DNA from: Afipia sp. 64-13
GTDB taxonomy: Bacteria > Pseudomonadota > Alphaproteobacteria > Rhizobiales > Xanthobacteraceae
Assembly (NCBI GenBank): GCA_001897755.1
Contig: MKUJ01000001.1
Span: 434,371 to 498,370, forward strand
Direction of reading: 5' to 3'
DNA length: 64,000 nt
Shown: in pieces, positions 45,797 through 53,491 of the stretch
Layout of the letters: every line of letters starts with the position of its first letter
Numbering within the stretch: position 1 is the stretch's first letter
Position numbers and translations under genes: made by a program
Notes under the pieces: model-generated
What the model saw: the letters and a program-made list of their open reading frames with translations, nothing else
Told to the model about the DNA's origin: nothing
Databases searched by the model: none

Positions 45797-46525
45797 CTAA
45801 CCTGTTTTCGACAGCCGTTCGTCCTCGGGCGAGGGGATATAGAGGCCCGACATCGCATCGACCCAGCACAGGTGATCGTGGACCAGCCGGACGCCTTCGA
45901 TATTCTCGGCCGCGACAATCGTCGCCTGCCGGGATCGTTCATCGGCAATCACGCCGCTGAGATGCACGATACCGTCGCGCACCAGCACCTCGAGATTGAG
46001 GGGACGCCATTCCTCCTTTTCGATGGCGCGAATGATCCGCTCGCGGATGCGGTCGTCGTCGGCAGTGGGATCGGGAATATCGCGCGCGAGGCTCGCCACC
46101 GCCTGCAGCAGGTTGGATCGCGTCAGGATGCCGACCATGGTGTTGCCGTGCATCACTGGCAAGCGCTTGACGTTCTTTTTTTCCATCAACGCGACCACGT
46201 CCTCAAGCTGCGCGTCTTCGGATATCGTCACGGGATCGGGTGTCATGACATCGCCCACCTTGCGTCCGTGTTCGCGGACAAAATCGGTGGCGGCACCTCC
46301 GGGGCCGATCAGGAAGCTGAGCCAGCGGCCGCGCTTCTTAGCGGTGCCGATTTCGCTGCGCCTGATGAAGTCGCCTTCCGACACGATACCCACCAGCTTG
46401 CCTGCGCCATCGATCACGGGCAGGCCGCTGATATGTCGCCGCAGCATCAGGTTGGCGGCGTCGAGAATTGAGGTTTCGGGAGTGACCGATATGGCCGGAC
46501 GACTCATGATCTGATGGGCACGCAT
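45797..46525 (-). CDS. CBS-pair and BON domain protein
   Basis: The 242-residue product has two CBS repeats (MSRPAISVTPETSILDAANL and MTPDPVTISEDAQLEDVVAL) at about 7-150, which usually bind adenosyl nucleotides, and a BON domain at about 165-225 (LEVLVRDGIVHLSGVIADE). It probably senses cell energy state. The ATG at 46525 follows GGAGGATTTT; an upstream ATG at 46564 would lie only about 15 bases from the FixK box at 46579, too close to be transcribed from it. It is the first gene of the operon to adh. Confidence 0.88.
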   Translation of the reverse strand: MRAHQIMSRPAISVTPETSILDAANLMLRRHISGLPVIDGAGKLVGIVSEGDFIRRSEIGTAKKRGRWLSFLIGPGGAATDFVREHGRKVGDVMTPDPVTISEDAQLEDVVALMEKKNVKRLPVMHGNTMVGILTRSNLLQAVASLARDIPDPTADDDRIRERIIRAIEKEEWRPLNLEVLVRDGIVHLSGVIADERSRQATIVAAENIEGVRLVHDHLCWVDAMSGLYIPSPEDERLSKTG

Positions 46526-46578
46526 GAGAAAATCCTCCGTAGGTTGATTGAAGTCTGCATGCAATGCGCGGTGGCCCG

Positions 46579-46592
46579 TTGAGCCACATCAA
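46579..46592 (-). promoter_or_regulatory. FixK/FNR-type binding site upstream of the CBS-BON operon
   Basis: The sequence TTGAGCCACATCAA is a perfect TTGA-N6-TCAA palindrome frame. Its centre is about 60 bases before the CBS-BON ATG; a class II activator at -41.5 would set the transcript start near 46544. Confidence 0.7.
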
Positions 46593-46629
46593 GTTCCCAT
46601 GAGAATTGTCGAACGGGTTGGGAGCGGTT

Positions 46630-48207
46630 CTAGTCAGCCGGCGCTTTTGCGATGGCGGTCTCATCCGCGTTGCCGGTTCTGGAAAGGACGGACCGGCTGC
46701 GCGTCAGCGTATCGTCCGGCGTGCCAGAGGAATCGACAATATTCCAGTCGAGGCCGGCAAGATCGTAGCTCTGCTGCTGTCGTGCGACGGCGGGTGTCGC
46801 GTCGGAGGCGTCACCGCTGCGGCCAGCGATGCGCGCAATCCTGATGTCGAGATCCGCAACGAGAAATAGTCCGGCAAAGGGCACGTCCATCGACCGGGCC
46901 ATCCGCGCGATTGCCCGCCGCTCGTCCTCGCGTGCGTAGACCGCGTCCACGATCACTGAGCGGCCCTGACGCAGGATGCGTTCCGCATTGCGCGTCAGCG
47001 CCTGATAGACTGCGTTCGAATGTCCGGGCCGGTAGGCGCTTTCCGGCAGGCGGTCGGTTTCCTCGATGCCGAACAGTTTCTTGCGGGTCGTATCGGAGCG
47101 CAGCACGATCGCACCCGGAGGTGGCGCGAGACTATCGGCCAGACCGCGTGCCAGCACGGACTTTCCAGTGCCGGACAATCCGCCAATGGCGACAAGCCGG
47201 GGCGGGGCAGGCGCAATCAAACGGCATGCCAGATCGAAATAGCCGCTGGCCATGCGCCGGATCGCGCCATCCCTGTCGTCCACCCGCGCAAGGCGGGCGA
47301 GAGTGACATTGGCGCGAATGGCCGCGCGCATCGACATCAACAGCGGCAGTATTGCGAGAGAATCCGAATTGGCATCGGGCGTTTGCGCGAGATATCTGTT
47401 GAGCAGACTGTTGGCCGCCGCCGTGGACCCCGCATGAAGGAGGTCCATCAGGACAAAGGCAAGATCGTAGAGCACGTCGATGGAGGCGATCTGCGCGTCG
47501 AATTCGATGGCATCGAAGATCACCGGCTCGTTCTCGATCAGGACGATGTTGGCCAGATGCAGATCGCCGTGGCAGCGACGGACGAATCCCGCATTGCCAC
47601 GCTGTTCCAGCAAGGGTCGCAATCTTGCCAGGGCGGCATTACTGGCCTGATCGAGGTGATCGATCGCGTCCTCGGGAAACAGTTTGGCGGCGCGAAAGGC
47701 GGCCGTGTTCCCTGCGATGATCGCCGGGATCGACCGGAGCCATGGTTCGGTTACGGCGACCGGCGCCGTTTCATGCGCGGACGCGATCAGATCGGCGATC
47801 TGAACGGCGAGCGCCGGGCCGACGGGCGCGTTCGCGGCGAGATGATCGAGCGTTTGCGTTTCGTCGAACCGTATCATGTCGACCGCCCATTCGACCGGTT
47901 CGCCCGCGCCGTCGACGGCAAGGGTGCCGGTGGGCTCGCGGGTGATCGCGACAACGCCGCGATAGATTTGCGGCGCAAACGGACGATTGATGGCGAGTTC
48001 CTGTTCACATGCGTTCTTGCGCCGCTCGAGTGTCGAATAGTCGAGAAACGGATATTTGACTGCCTGTTTGATTTTCAGCGCGCGATGTCCGGCGAGAAAG
48101 ACGTGTGCGGCGTGCGTGTCGATGCGTGTGACGTGGTCCACACCATGGGTCGACGGATTCGCCAGAAATGCGATCACGTTCTGCTGCATGTTGCGATCGT
48201 CGCTCAT
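46630..48207 (-). CDS. Fusion of aminoglycoside-phosphotransferase-like and P-loop kinase domains
   Basis: The 525-residue protein has an APH-type N-terminal half with RRCHGDLHLANIVLIENEP and IFDAIEFD (catalytic loop and metal Asp), and a C-terminal AAA_33/kinase half with Walker A GGLSGTGKSVLA near 345. Such fusions are widespread and their substrate is unknown. It does not indicate antibiotic resistance by itself. It is divergent from hsp20, and the FixK-type box at 48271 lies between them about equally far from both starts. Confidence 0.85.
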   Translation of the reverse strand: MSDDRNMQQNVIAFLANPSTHGVDHVTRIDTHAAHVFLAGHRALKIKQAVKYPFLDYSTLERRKNACEQELAINRPFAPQIYRGVVAITREPTGTLAVDGAGEPVEWAVDMIRFDETQTLDHLAANAPVGPALAVQIADLIASAHETAPVAVTEPWLRSIPAIIAGNTAAFRAAKLFPEDAIDHLDQASNAALARLRPLLEQRGNAGFVRRCHGDLHLANIVLIENEPVIFDAIEFDAQIASIDVLYDLAFVLMDLLHAGSTAAANSLLNRYLAQTPDANSDSLAILPLLMSMRAAIRANVTLARLARVDDRDGAIRRMASGYFDLACRLIAPAPPRLVAIGGLSGTGKSVLARGLADSLAPPPGAIVLRSDTTRKKLFGIEETDRLPESAYRPGHSNAVYQALTRNAERILRQGRSVIVDAVYAREDERRAIARMARSMDVPFAGLFLVADLDIRIARIAGRSGDASDATPAVARQQQSYDLAGLDWNIVDSSGTPDDTLTRSRSVLSRTGNADETAIAKAPAD

Positions 48208-48270
48208 CTCACAATAGCTCTGGAACGGAGAAAACGGCTAACAAGGTTAGTTCATGGAACTCCATCAAGC

Positions 48271-48284
48271 TTGAGCCCAATCAA
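48271..48284. promoter_or_regulatory. FixK/FNR-type site between the kinase fusion and hsp20
   Basis: TTGAGCCCAATCAA is a perfect TTGA-N6-TCAA site. It is centred about 70 bases from both divergent starts (48207 and 48347), so one site could drive both genes. Confidence 0.7.
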
Positions 48285-48346
48285 TTTTCTTGCCACGGAG
48301 CGGGCCTAAATAATCCTCGTTGACAATATCGACGGAGGATATGGCC

Positions 48347-48814
48347 ATGAAGTCTCTTATCCCAGTCAATCAGGATCGTTCTCTTCTTCGACGTGACCTT
48401 GGTCCTTTCACGGCGCTGCAACAGGAAATCGACCGTCTGTTCGATGGCTTCACTCGGAACTTCACCGGCGGAATGCCGCAGGCGCTTGTTCCCAGCATGG
48501 ATGTCAGCGAAACCGACAGGGAAATCGAGATTACGGCTGAACTGCCGGGGCTCGAGGAGAAAGACGTGCAATTGAATGTTGCCGACAATCTTCTGACCAT
48601 TCGCGGCGAGAAGAAGAATCTGCGCGAGGAGAAAGACAAGGACTATCGTCTTGTCGAACGAAGCTACGGGTCGTTCTCGCGCACGATCGAACTGCCGGCA
48701 GGGGTCGATGCCGATTCCATCAAGGCGACGATTTCAAAAGGCGTGCTGAAAGTTACGGTGCCGAAACCGGCACCGGCGGTCGCCAAGAAAATCGAGGTCA
48801 AGACAGCAGCCTGA
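48347..48814 (+). CDS. Small heat shock protein Hsp20
   Basis: The 155-residue chaperone has an alpha-crystallin domain at about 45-140 (DVSETDREIEITAELPGLEEKDV, RSYGSFSRTIELP, ATISKGVLKVTVPKP). It holds unfolded proteins in the cytoplasm. The start is the ATG at 48347, 7 bases after GGAGGA; the ATG at 48341 and a TTG at 48320 are less well placed. The leader from a FixK-driven start near 48319 would be about 28 bases. A hairpin with T5 follows the gene. Confidence 0.94.
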   Translation: MKSLIPVNQDRSLLRRDLGPFTALQQEIDRLFDGFTRNFTGGMPQALVPSMDVSETDREIEITAELPGLEEKDVQLNVADNLLTIRGEKKNLREEKDKDYRLVERSYGSFSRTIELPAGVDADSIKATISKGVLKVTVPKPAPAVAKKIEVKTAA

Positions 48815-48832
48815 CCTCGATAAACTGCGCGC

Positions 48833-48860
48833 GCCGCATTGTCGCGACGCGCGGCTTTTT
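48833..48860 (+). terminator. Probable Rho-independent terminator of hsp20
   Basis: GCCGC at 48833 pairs with GCGGC at 48851, the loop between them itself GC-rich, followed by TTTTT at 48856-48860. The stem is short, so confidence is moderate. Confidence 0.55.
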
Positions 48861-48925
48861 CGGATCGACCAGGCGCCGGCGACACGGAAAGCGCGCATTT
48901 CGCCTCACCTCACTGAGCGAGTTGC

Positions 48926-48939
48926 TTGACGCAGGTCAA
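48926..48939 (+). promoter_or_regulatory. FixK/FNR-type site upstream of the Mla-type operon
   Basis: TTGACGCAGGTCAA is a perfect TTGA-N6-TCAA site. A start at -41.5 from its centre would lie near 48974, 22 bases before the GTG of the permease gene. Confidence 0.7.
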
Positions 48940-48995
48940 CACGTTCTTCGCCTCCGCTTCTTAAATGGCCGGATTGCGACGCGAGGGACAGTTCC

Positions 48996-50132
48996 GTGGC
49001 TACTGAACCCGTTCTCGACATTGTCAGCATGGAAGGCGGCACCGAGCTGCGGCCCGCCGGAGCATGGACGTCCGCTCACTCCGAGACGCTTGAATCGCTT
49101 TATCGTAGCGCCGAACCGCAAGTGAGCGACAAGGCCGTTCTCACGGTGGACATGACGCATCTCGGTGAGATCGATACGCTCGGGGCGTGGCTGCTGGAAA
49201 AACTCTCGCGCCGGGCGCAGACGGCGGGGCGGGTGTCTCGCATTGTCGGAATGTCCGAGCGTTATGCCGGGCTGGTCGCGGAAGTGGGGCAGGTCAATCG
49301 TCACGCGCCGCCTGCGAAGGAAAGCCTCAATCCGGTTATCGCGTTGCTGGACCGGATCGGCCGGGGCGGCTTGTCCGCCTTGCAGGATCTTGCTGTCTTT
49401 CTGCAGATGCTGGGCGCGCTCGGCATTGCGTTGCTGCGGGTCGTGCTGCGGCCGCGCTCGCTGCGCTTCACCTCGCTGGCCTACCAGATTCACCGGATCG
49501 GCTGGCAGGCGATCCCGATCGTTGCGCTCATCACGTTTCTGATCGGCGCGATCATCGCGCAGCAGGGCATTTTTCATTTCCGTAAATTCGGCGCGGACTC
49601 TTATGTCGTCGACATGGTCGGCATTCTGGTGCTGCGCGAGATCGGTGTCCTGATCGTCGCCATCATGGTCGCGGGCCGCTCCGGCAGCGCCTATACCGCC
49701 GAACTCGGCTCGATGAAAATGCGCGAGGAGATCGACGCACTCTCGACCATGGGGCTCGATCCGACCGAAGTGCTGGTGCTGCCGCGTGTCGTGGCGCTGG
49801 TCTGCTCGCTGCCGATCCTGGCCTTCATTGGCGCGATGTCGGCTCTGTATGGCGGCGGCCTTGTTGCCTGGCTGTATGGCGGCATGAGTCCGGCGATCTT
49901 CATTGCCCGCCTGCACGAGGCGGTTTCGGTCACCCATTTCGAGGTCGGCATGATCAAGGCGCCGTTCATGGCGCTGGTGATCGGCATCATCGCCTGCAGC
50001 GAGGGCCTGCGGGTGAAGGGCAGCGCGGAATCGCTCGGCCGGCAGACCACGACGTCCGTTGTCAAATCGATCTTCGTGGTGATCGTGCTCGACGGATTGT
50101 TCGCCGTGTTCTTCGCCTCGATCGGGATGTAG
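48996..50132 (+). CDS. MlaE-type lipid transport permease with N-terminal STAS domain
   Basis: The 378-residue protein has a STAS-like domain at about 8-100 (ELRPAGAWTSAHSETLE, VDMTHLGEIDTLGAWLLEKL), as in MlaB, joined to an MlaE permease with about five helices (VVDMVGILVLREIGVLIVAI, GSMKMREEIDALSTMGLDP). In E. coli MlaB and MlaE are separate. The complex moves phospholipids between inner and outer membranes. The start is GTG after GCGAGGGAC. First gene of a three-gene operon. Confidence 0.9.
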   Translation: MATEPVLDIVSMEGGTELRPAGAWTSAHSETLESLYRSAEPQVSDKAVLTVDMTHLGEIDTLGAWLLEKLSRRAQTAGRVSRIVGMSERYAGLVAEVGQVNRHAPPAKESLNPVIALLDRIGRGGLSALQDLAVFLQMLGALGIALLRVVLRPRSLRFTSLAYQIHRIGWQAIPIVALITFLIGAIIAQQGIFHFRKFGADSYVVDMVGILVLREIGVLIVAIMVAGRSGSAYTAELGSMKMREEIDALSTMGLDPTEVLVLPRVVALVCSLPILAFIGAMSALYGGGLVAWLYGGMSPAIFIARLHEAVSVTHFEVGMIKAPFMALVIGIIACSEGLRVKGSAESLGRQTTTSVVKSIFVVIVLDGLFAVFFASIGM

Positions 50133-50134
50133 CG

Positions 50135-50914
50135 ATGGCGGAAACGGACATTTCCTATGCGATCCGTGTCAGCGATCTTGTCGTCGGTTTCGGACGGCAG
50201 ATCGTGCTCGATCATCTGTCGTTGGATGTGCGCAAGGGCGAGATCCTCGGTCTGGTCGGCGCATCGGGCGGCGGCAAGTCGGTGCTGATGCGCACCATCA
50301 TCGGTCTGATCCCCAAACGCAGCGGCCGCATTGAAGTCATGGGCGTCGAGATCGGCACCACGCATGACAGCAAGACCCAGGCCGCTGCCGGCAAATGGGG
50401 CATCATGTTCCAGCAGGGCGCGCTGTTCTCCTCGCTCACGGTTCGGCAGAACATCCAGTTTCCGATGCGCGAGAGCCTCGTGATGTCGCAGGAGCTGATG
50501 GACGAGGTCGCTAACGCCAAGCTCGAGATGGTCGGACTGTCGGTCGAGGATGGCGACAAATTCCCGTCCCAGCTTTCCGGCGGCATGACCAAGCGCGTCG
50601 CACTGGCGCGAGCGCTCGCGCTCGATCCGGCGATTGTCTTTCTCGACGAGCCGACATCGGGGCTGGACCCGATTTCCGCCGGTGATTTCGACGAACTGAT
50701 CCGCACCTTGCAGCAGACGCTGGGTCTTACCGTGTTCATGGTCACGCACGACCTCGCCAGCATCAAGACGGTGTGTGATCGCATCGCGGCTCTCGCCGAG
50801 GGCAGGATCGTCGCACTCGGTCCGATGGAGGAGGTGCTGCGCTCCGAGCATCCCTGGGTCCGGGCGTATTTCCACGGCAAGCGCTCGCAAATGCTGCAAC
50901 CAATGGAAGGCTAG
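50135..50914 (+). CDS. MlaF-type ABC ATPase
   Basis: The 259-residue ATPase has Walker A GASGGGKSVLM, signature LSGGMTKRVALARALA and Walker B IVFLDEPTSGLDPIS. The MTKR form of the signature and ISYAIRVSDLVVGFG start are typical of Mla/MCE ATPases. It starts 2 bases after the permease stop and drives the MCE lipid transporter. Confidence 0.93.
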   Translation: MAETDISYAIRVSDLVVGFGRQIVLDHLSLDVRKGEILGLVGASGGGKSVLMRTIIGLIPKRSGRIEVMGVEIGTTHDSKTQAAAGKWGIMFQQGALFSSLTVRQNIQFPMRESLVMSQELMDEVANAKLEMVGLSVEDGDKFPSQLSGGMTKRVALARALALDPAIVFLDEPTSGLDPISAGDFDELIRTLQQTLGLTVFMVTHDLASIKTVCDRIAALAEGRIVALGPMEEVLRSEHPWVRAYFHGKRSQMLQPMEG

Positions 50915-50920
50915 GCAATC

Positions 50921-52036
50921 ATGGAAACCCGCGCTCCGTTCGTCATCGTGGGAGCCTTCATCCTCGCGGCCATCGCGGCTGTGTTCGGTTTTGTCTATTG
51001 GCTGAACAACACCGGCGGTCTCGGCGCGCGAACGTCCTACAACATCCAGTTCAGCGGCTCGGTGCCCGGCCTTCTGGTCGGCGCTGCGGTCCTGTTCAAC
51101 GGCATTCGCGTCGGCGAGGTCACGAGTCTGGCGCTCGCCGCCGACAGTCCGCGCAAGGTCAACGCGGTGATCGCGGTGTTGCCGGATACGCCGGTGCGGG
51201 CCGACACCAAGGTCGGGCTGGACTTTCAGGGCCTGACCGGCGTGCCCGTCGTCGCGCTGGAGGGCGGCGCGCAGCTCGCGGCCTCCGGGCCGGTGCCAAC
51301 ATTAGTTGCGGAGCCCGGCGCGGGGCAAAGCATGACGCAGGCGGCGCGCGATGCGCTGCGGCGTGTCGACAGCATTCTGGCCGACAACGCGGAGCCGCTG
51401 CAAAGCACGCTCGCCAATCTGAAGACGTTCTCCGAAGGGCTGGCGCGCAACACCGGCAAGCTCGACAATATCGTTGCCGGTCTCGAGCGGATGACTGGCG
51501 GCGGTCCGGCGGCTGCGCCCAAGATCGTTTATGATCTGACATTGTCCCGGCAGCGCGCCACCACGCCGCGGCAACTCAAGGGCCAGCTTGTGCTGGCCGA
51601 TCCGTCCGCCATCCTGATGTTCGACACCCAGCGCATTCTGGTGACGCCGCCGGGCGGCGATGCGTCGGCCTTTGCCGATGTTCAGTGGGGCGACAGCATT
51701 CCCAAGCTGGTGCAAGCAAAACTGTTGCAAAGTTTCGAGAACGACAATGTGACGCCACCCCCGGCTCGCGAAATCGATGGCATCGAGTCCGACTATCGCC
51801 TGCTGGTTGAAATCCGCACCTTCCAGATCGAGCTTGGCGATCAGCCGCGTGCCGAGATCGGCTTGTCTGTCAGAATCCTCGGCAAGGAAGGGCATATCGT
51901 GGCCGCGCGCAGCTTCGAGGCCGCGCGCAGGCTGGAGACGAACAACGGCCCGGCCGCGGTGAAGGCTTTCAGCGAGGCCTTCAGCACCGTCGCTTCCGAT
52001 GTTGTGGGATGGACCGGCGAGATTCTCAGACAGTGA
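50921..52036 (+). CDS. MCE protein fused to a PqiC-like auxiliary domain
   Basis: The 371-residue product has an N-terminal membrane anchor (VIVGAFILAAIAAVFGFVYW), an MCE/MlaD domain at about 35-115 (YNIQFSGSVPGLLVGAAVLF, GLDFQGLTGVPVVALEGG), a helical linker, and from about 205 a domain like the ABC-type transport auxiliary lipoprotein family (YDLTLSRQR, VQWGDSIPKLVQAKLLQSFE, DYRLLVEIRTFQI). The second part is usually a separate lipoprotein. It should form the periplasmic lipid channel and its outer-membrane contact in one chain. Confidence 0.88.
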   Translation: METRAPFVIVGAFILAAIAAVFGFVYWLNNTGGLGARTSYNIQFSGSVPGLLVGAAVLFNGIRVGEVTSLALAADSPRKVNAVIAVLPDTPVRADTKVGLDFQGLTGVPVVALEGGAQLAASGPVPTLVAEPGAGQSMTQAARDALRRVDSILADNAEPLQSTLANLKTFSEGLARNTGKLDNIVAGLERMTGGGPAAAPKIVYDLTLSRQRATTPRQLKGQLVLADPSAILMFDTQRILVTPPGGDASAFADVQWGDSIPKLVQAKLLQSFENDNVTPPPAREIDGIESDYRLLVEIRTFQIELGDQPRAEIGLSVRILGKEGHIVAARSFEAARRLETNNGPAAVKAFSEAFSTVASDVVGWTGEILRQ

Positions 52037-52063
52037 GATTGACGGCAAACTCTTGCCGGGACC

Positions 52064-52522
52064 TCAGATGTTTCGGTCCGGCGCGCCCGAGGCGACGCTG
52101 ATATCGATTTTCTGGGTCTCGGACCGGCCGTTGGAGTAGCTCACCACCACCGTGACGGCGTCGGTGCCGACGAAATTCGTCTTTGAGCGATAGATCGCGA
52201 CAAAGGCCGGCACCTCCAGCGCCATGCAGTTCTTGTAGTTGGTCAGCGAAATCTTGGCGCGCTTGACGGTCGCGATTCCATTTGTCGGCGGCGTCAGCAG
52301 CCGGATCGAGGGCAGCGTCCCCGAACTGCAATCGGCCTGCACGTTCAAATAGACGCCGATGCGGATATCCTTGCCGGTCTGCCCTTTCGCCGTGCGATGG
52401 ACCGTCTGGTCCTGGGCAAAGCCGGTCGTTCCGCCGGACAGCATCATAAGCGCAGCGACACCCGTTTTCAGAAACGAAAAGGGGCTCGATCTGGCGATGC
52501 TGTGATGGACGAAGCAAGACAT
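52064..52522 (-). CDS. Exported protein of unknown function
   Basis: The 152-residue product has a signal peptide (core TGVAALMMLSGGTTGFAQ) and a predicted beta-sandwich of about 110 residues (RIGVYLNVQADCSSGTLPSI, DAVTVVVSYSNGRSETQKID) with two cysteines. It has Ig-like features but no clear family. It lies convergent with the Mla operon and upstream of no obvious partner. Confidence 0.65.
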   Translation of the reverse strand: MSCFVHHSIARSSPFSFLKTGVAALMMLSGGTTGFAQDQTVHRTAKGQTGKDIRIGVYLNVQADCSSGTLPSIRLLTPPTNGIATVKRAKISLTNYKNCMALEVPAFVAIYRSKTNFVGTDAVTVVVSYSNGRSETQKIDISVASGAPDRNI

Positions 52523-52682
52523 AGTTTTACCGGATTGGGCTCACCGGTGACCCCAGTCTGTGCCGACGAGCGACAGGCGCGGCGATCATCGGCCTGCGCG
52601 CACTATAATCTTGGTTCGATTGTAAATCCTAGGCGGGAAACGACGCTGCGACGCACTGCCCACAGGCGCGGTCATCCGGACC

Positions 52683-53489
52683 TCAGTCGATATCCACCGG
52701 ATGCATTCTCTGGGGTAGCACGAACGGGTAACCCTCATCGTGACCGACAGCGGTGCGAACCCTGAACACGGCGTGGATCAGTTCGGCGGTGATGGTCTCG
52801 ACCGTCCGGCCGTCGGCATGGACCCTGCCGTGGTTGAGAACGATGATGCGGTCGGCGAAACGGACCGCAAGGTTGAGGTCGTGCAGAACGGCGATGACCG
52901 CGAATCCCGCGCGGGCGCGGCGCTTGGCGATTTCGAGCAGGCCGACCTGGTGACGCAGATCGAGGCTCGATGTCGGCTCGTCCAGCAGCAGCACGCCCGG
53001 CCCGCAGGCGGCCTCGCCGCAGGCAAGCTGCACCAGCACGCGGGCGAAATGCGCGCGTTGCTGTTCGCCGCCGGACAGCGTCGGCAGTTCGCGATGGCGC
53101 AGCGCGCCGAGGCCCAGCTCTTCGATGGCGGCATCAACCAGCGGTTGCGCGACGGCGCGGGTTTGTTCGCCCGCACCCATCATCACGATCTCTTCGACCC
53201 GGAAGGGGAAGGTCACGTTGACGTGCTGCGAGAGCATCGCGCGATGCTGGGACAGTTCGCGGGGCGAGAACTGCTGCAGGTTGCGTCCCTTGAGCAGCAC
53301 TTGGCCTTCGCTGCACGGCTGATCGCCGGAGAGAACGCGCAACAACGTGGATTTGCCCGCGCCGTTGGGGCCGACGATGGCCACGGTCTCGCCGCCACGA
53401 AAATCGAGATCGACCCCGCTCAGCAGGGTGGCCTGCCGAATTCGGACGGACGCCGATGCCACTGTCAGCATGTTCACGGCCGCATTCAT
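52683..53489 (-). CDS. hmuV: Haemin import ATP-binding protein HmuV
   Basis: The 268-residue ATPase has Walker A GPNGAGKST, signature LSGGEQQRAHFARVL and Walker B VLLLDEPTSSLDLRHQ. It powers uptake of haem through HmuU. It starts 2 bp after the hmuU stop in the order hmuP-hmuT-hmuU-hmuV. A second ATG at codon 8 (MLTVASASV) is possible. Confidence 0.93.
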   Translation of the reverse strand: MNAAVNMLTVASASVRIRQATLLSGVDLDFRGGETVAIVGPNGAGKSTLLRVLSGDQPCSEGQVLLKGRNLQQFSPRELSQHRAMLSQHVNVTFPFRVEEIVMMGAGEQTRAVAQPLVDAAIEELGLGALRHRELPTLSGGEQQRAHFARVLVQLACGEAACGPGVLLLDEPTSSLDLRHQVGLLEIAKRRARAGFAVIAVLHDLNLAVRFADRIIVLNHGRVHADGRTVETITAELIHAVFRVRTAVGHDEGYPFVLPQRMHPVDID

Positions 53490-53491
53490 GG

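Noticed and set aside
46630..48207. Aminoglycoside resistance gene
   Set aside because: The N-terminal half has the phosphotransferase fold, but fusion to a P-loop kinase domain and the stress context point to another, unknown substrate.
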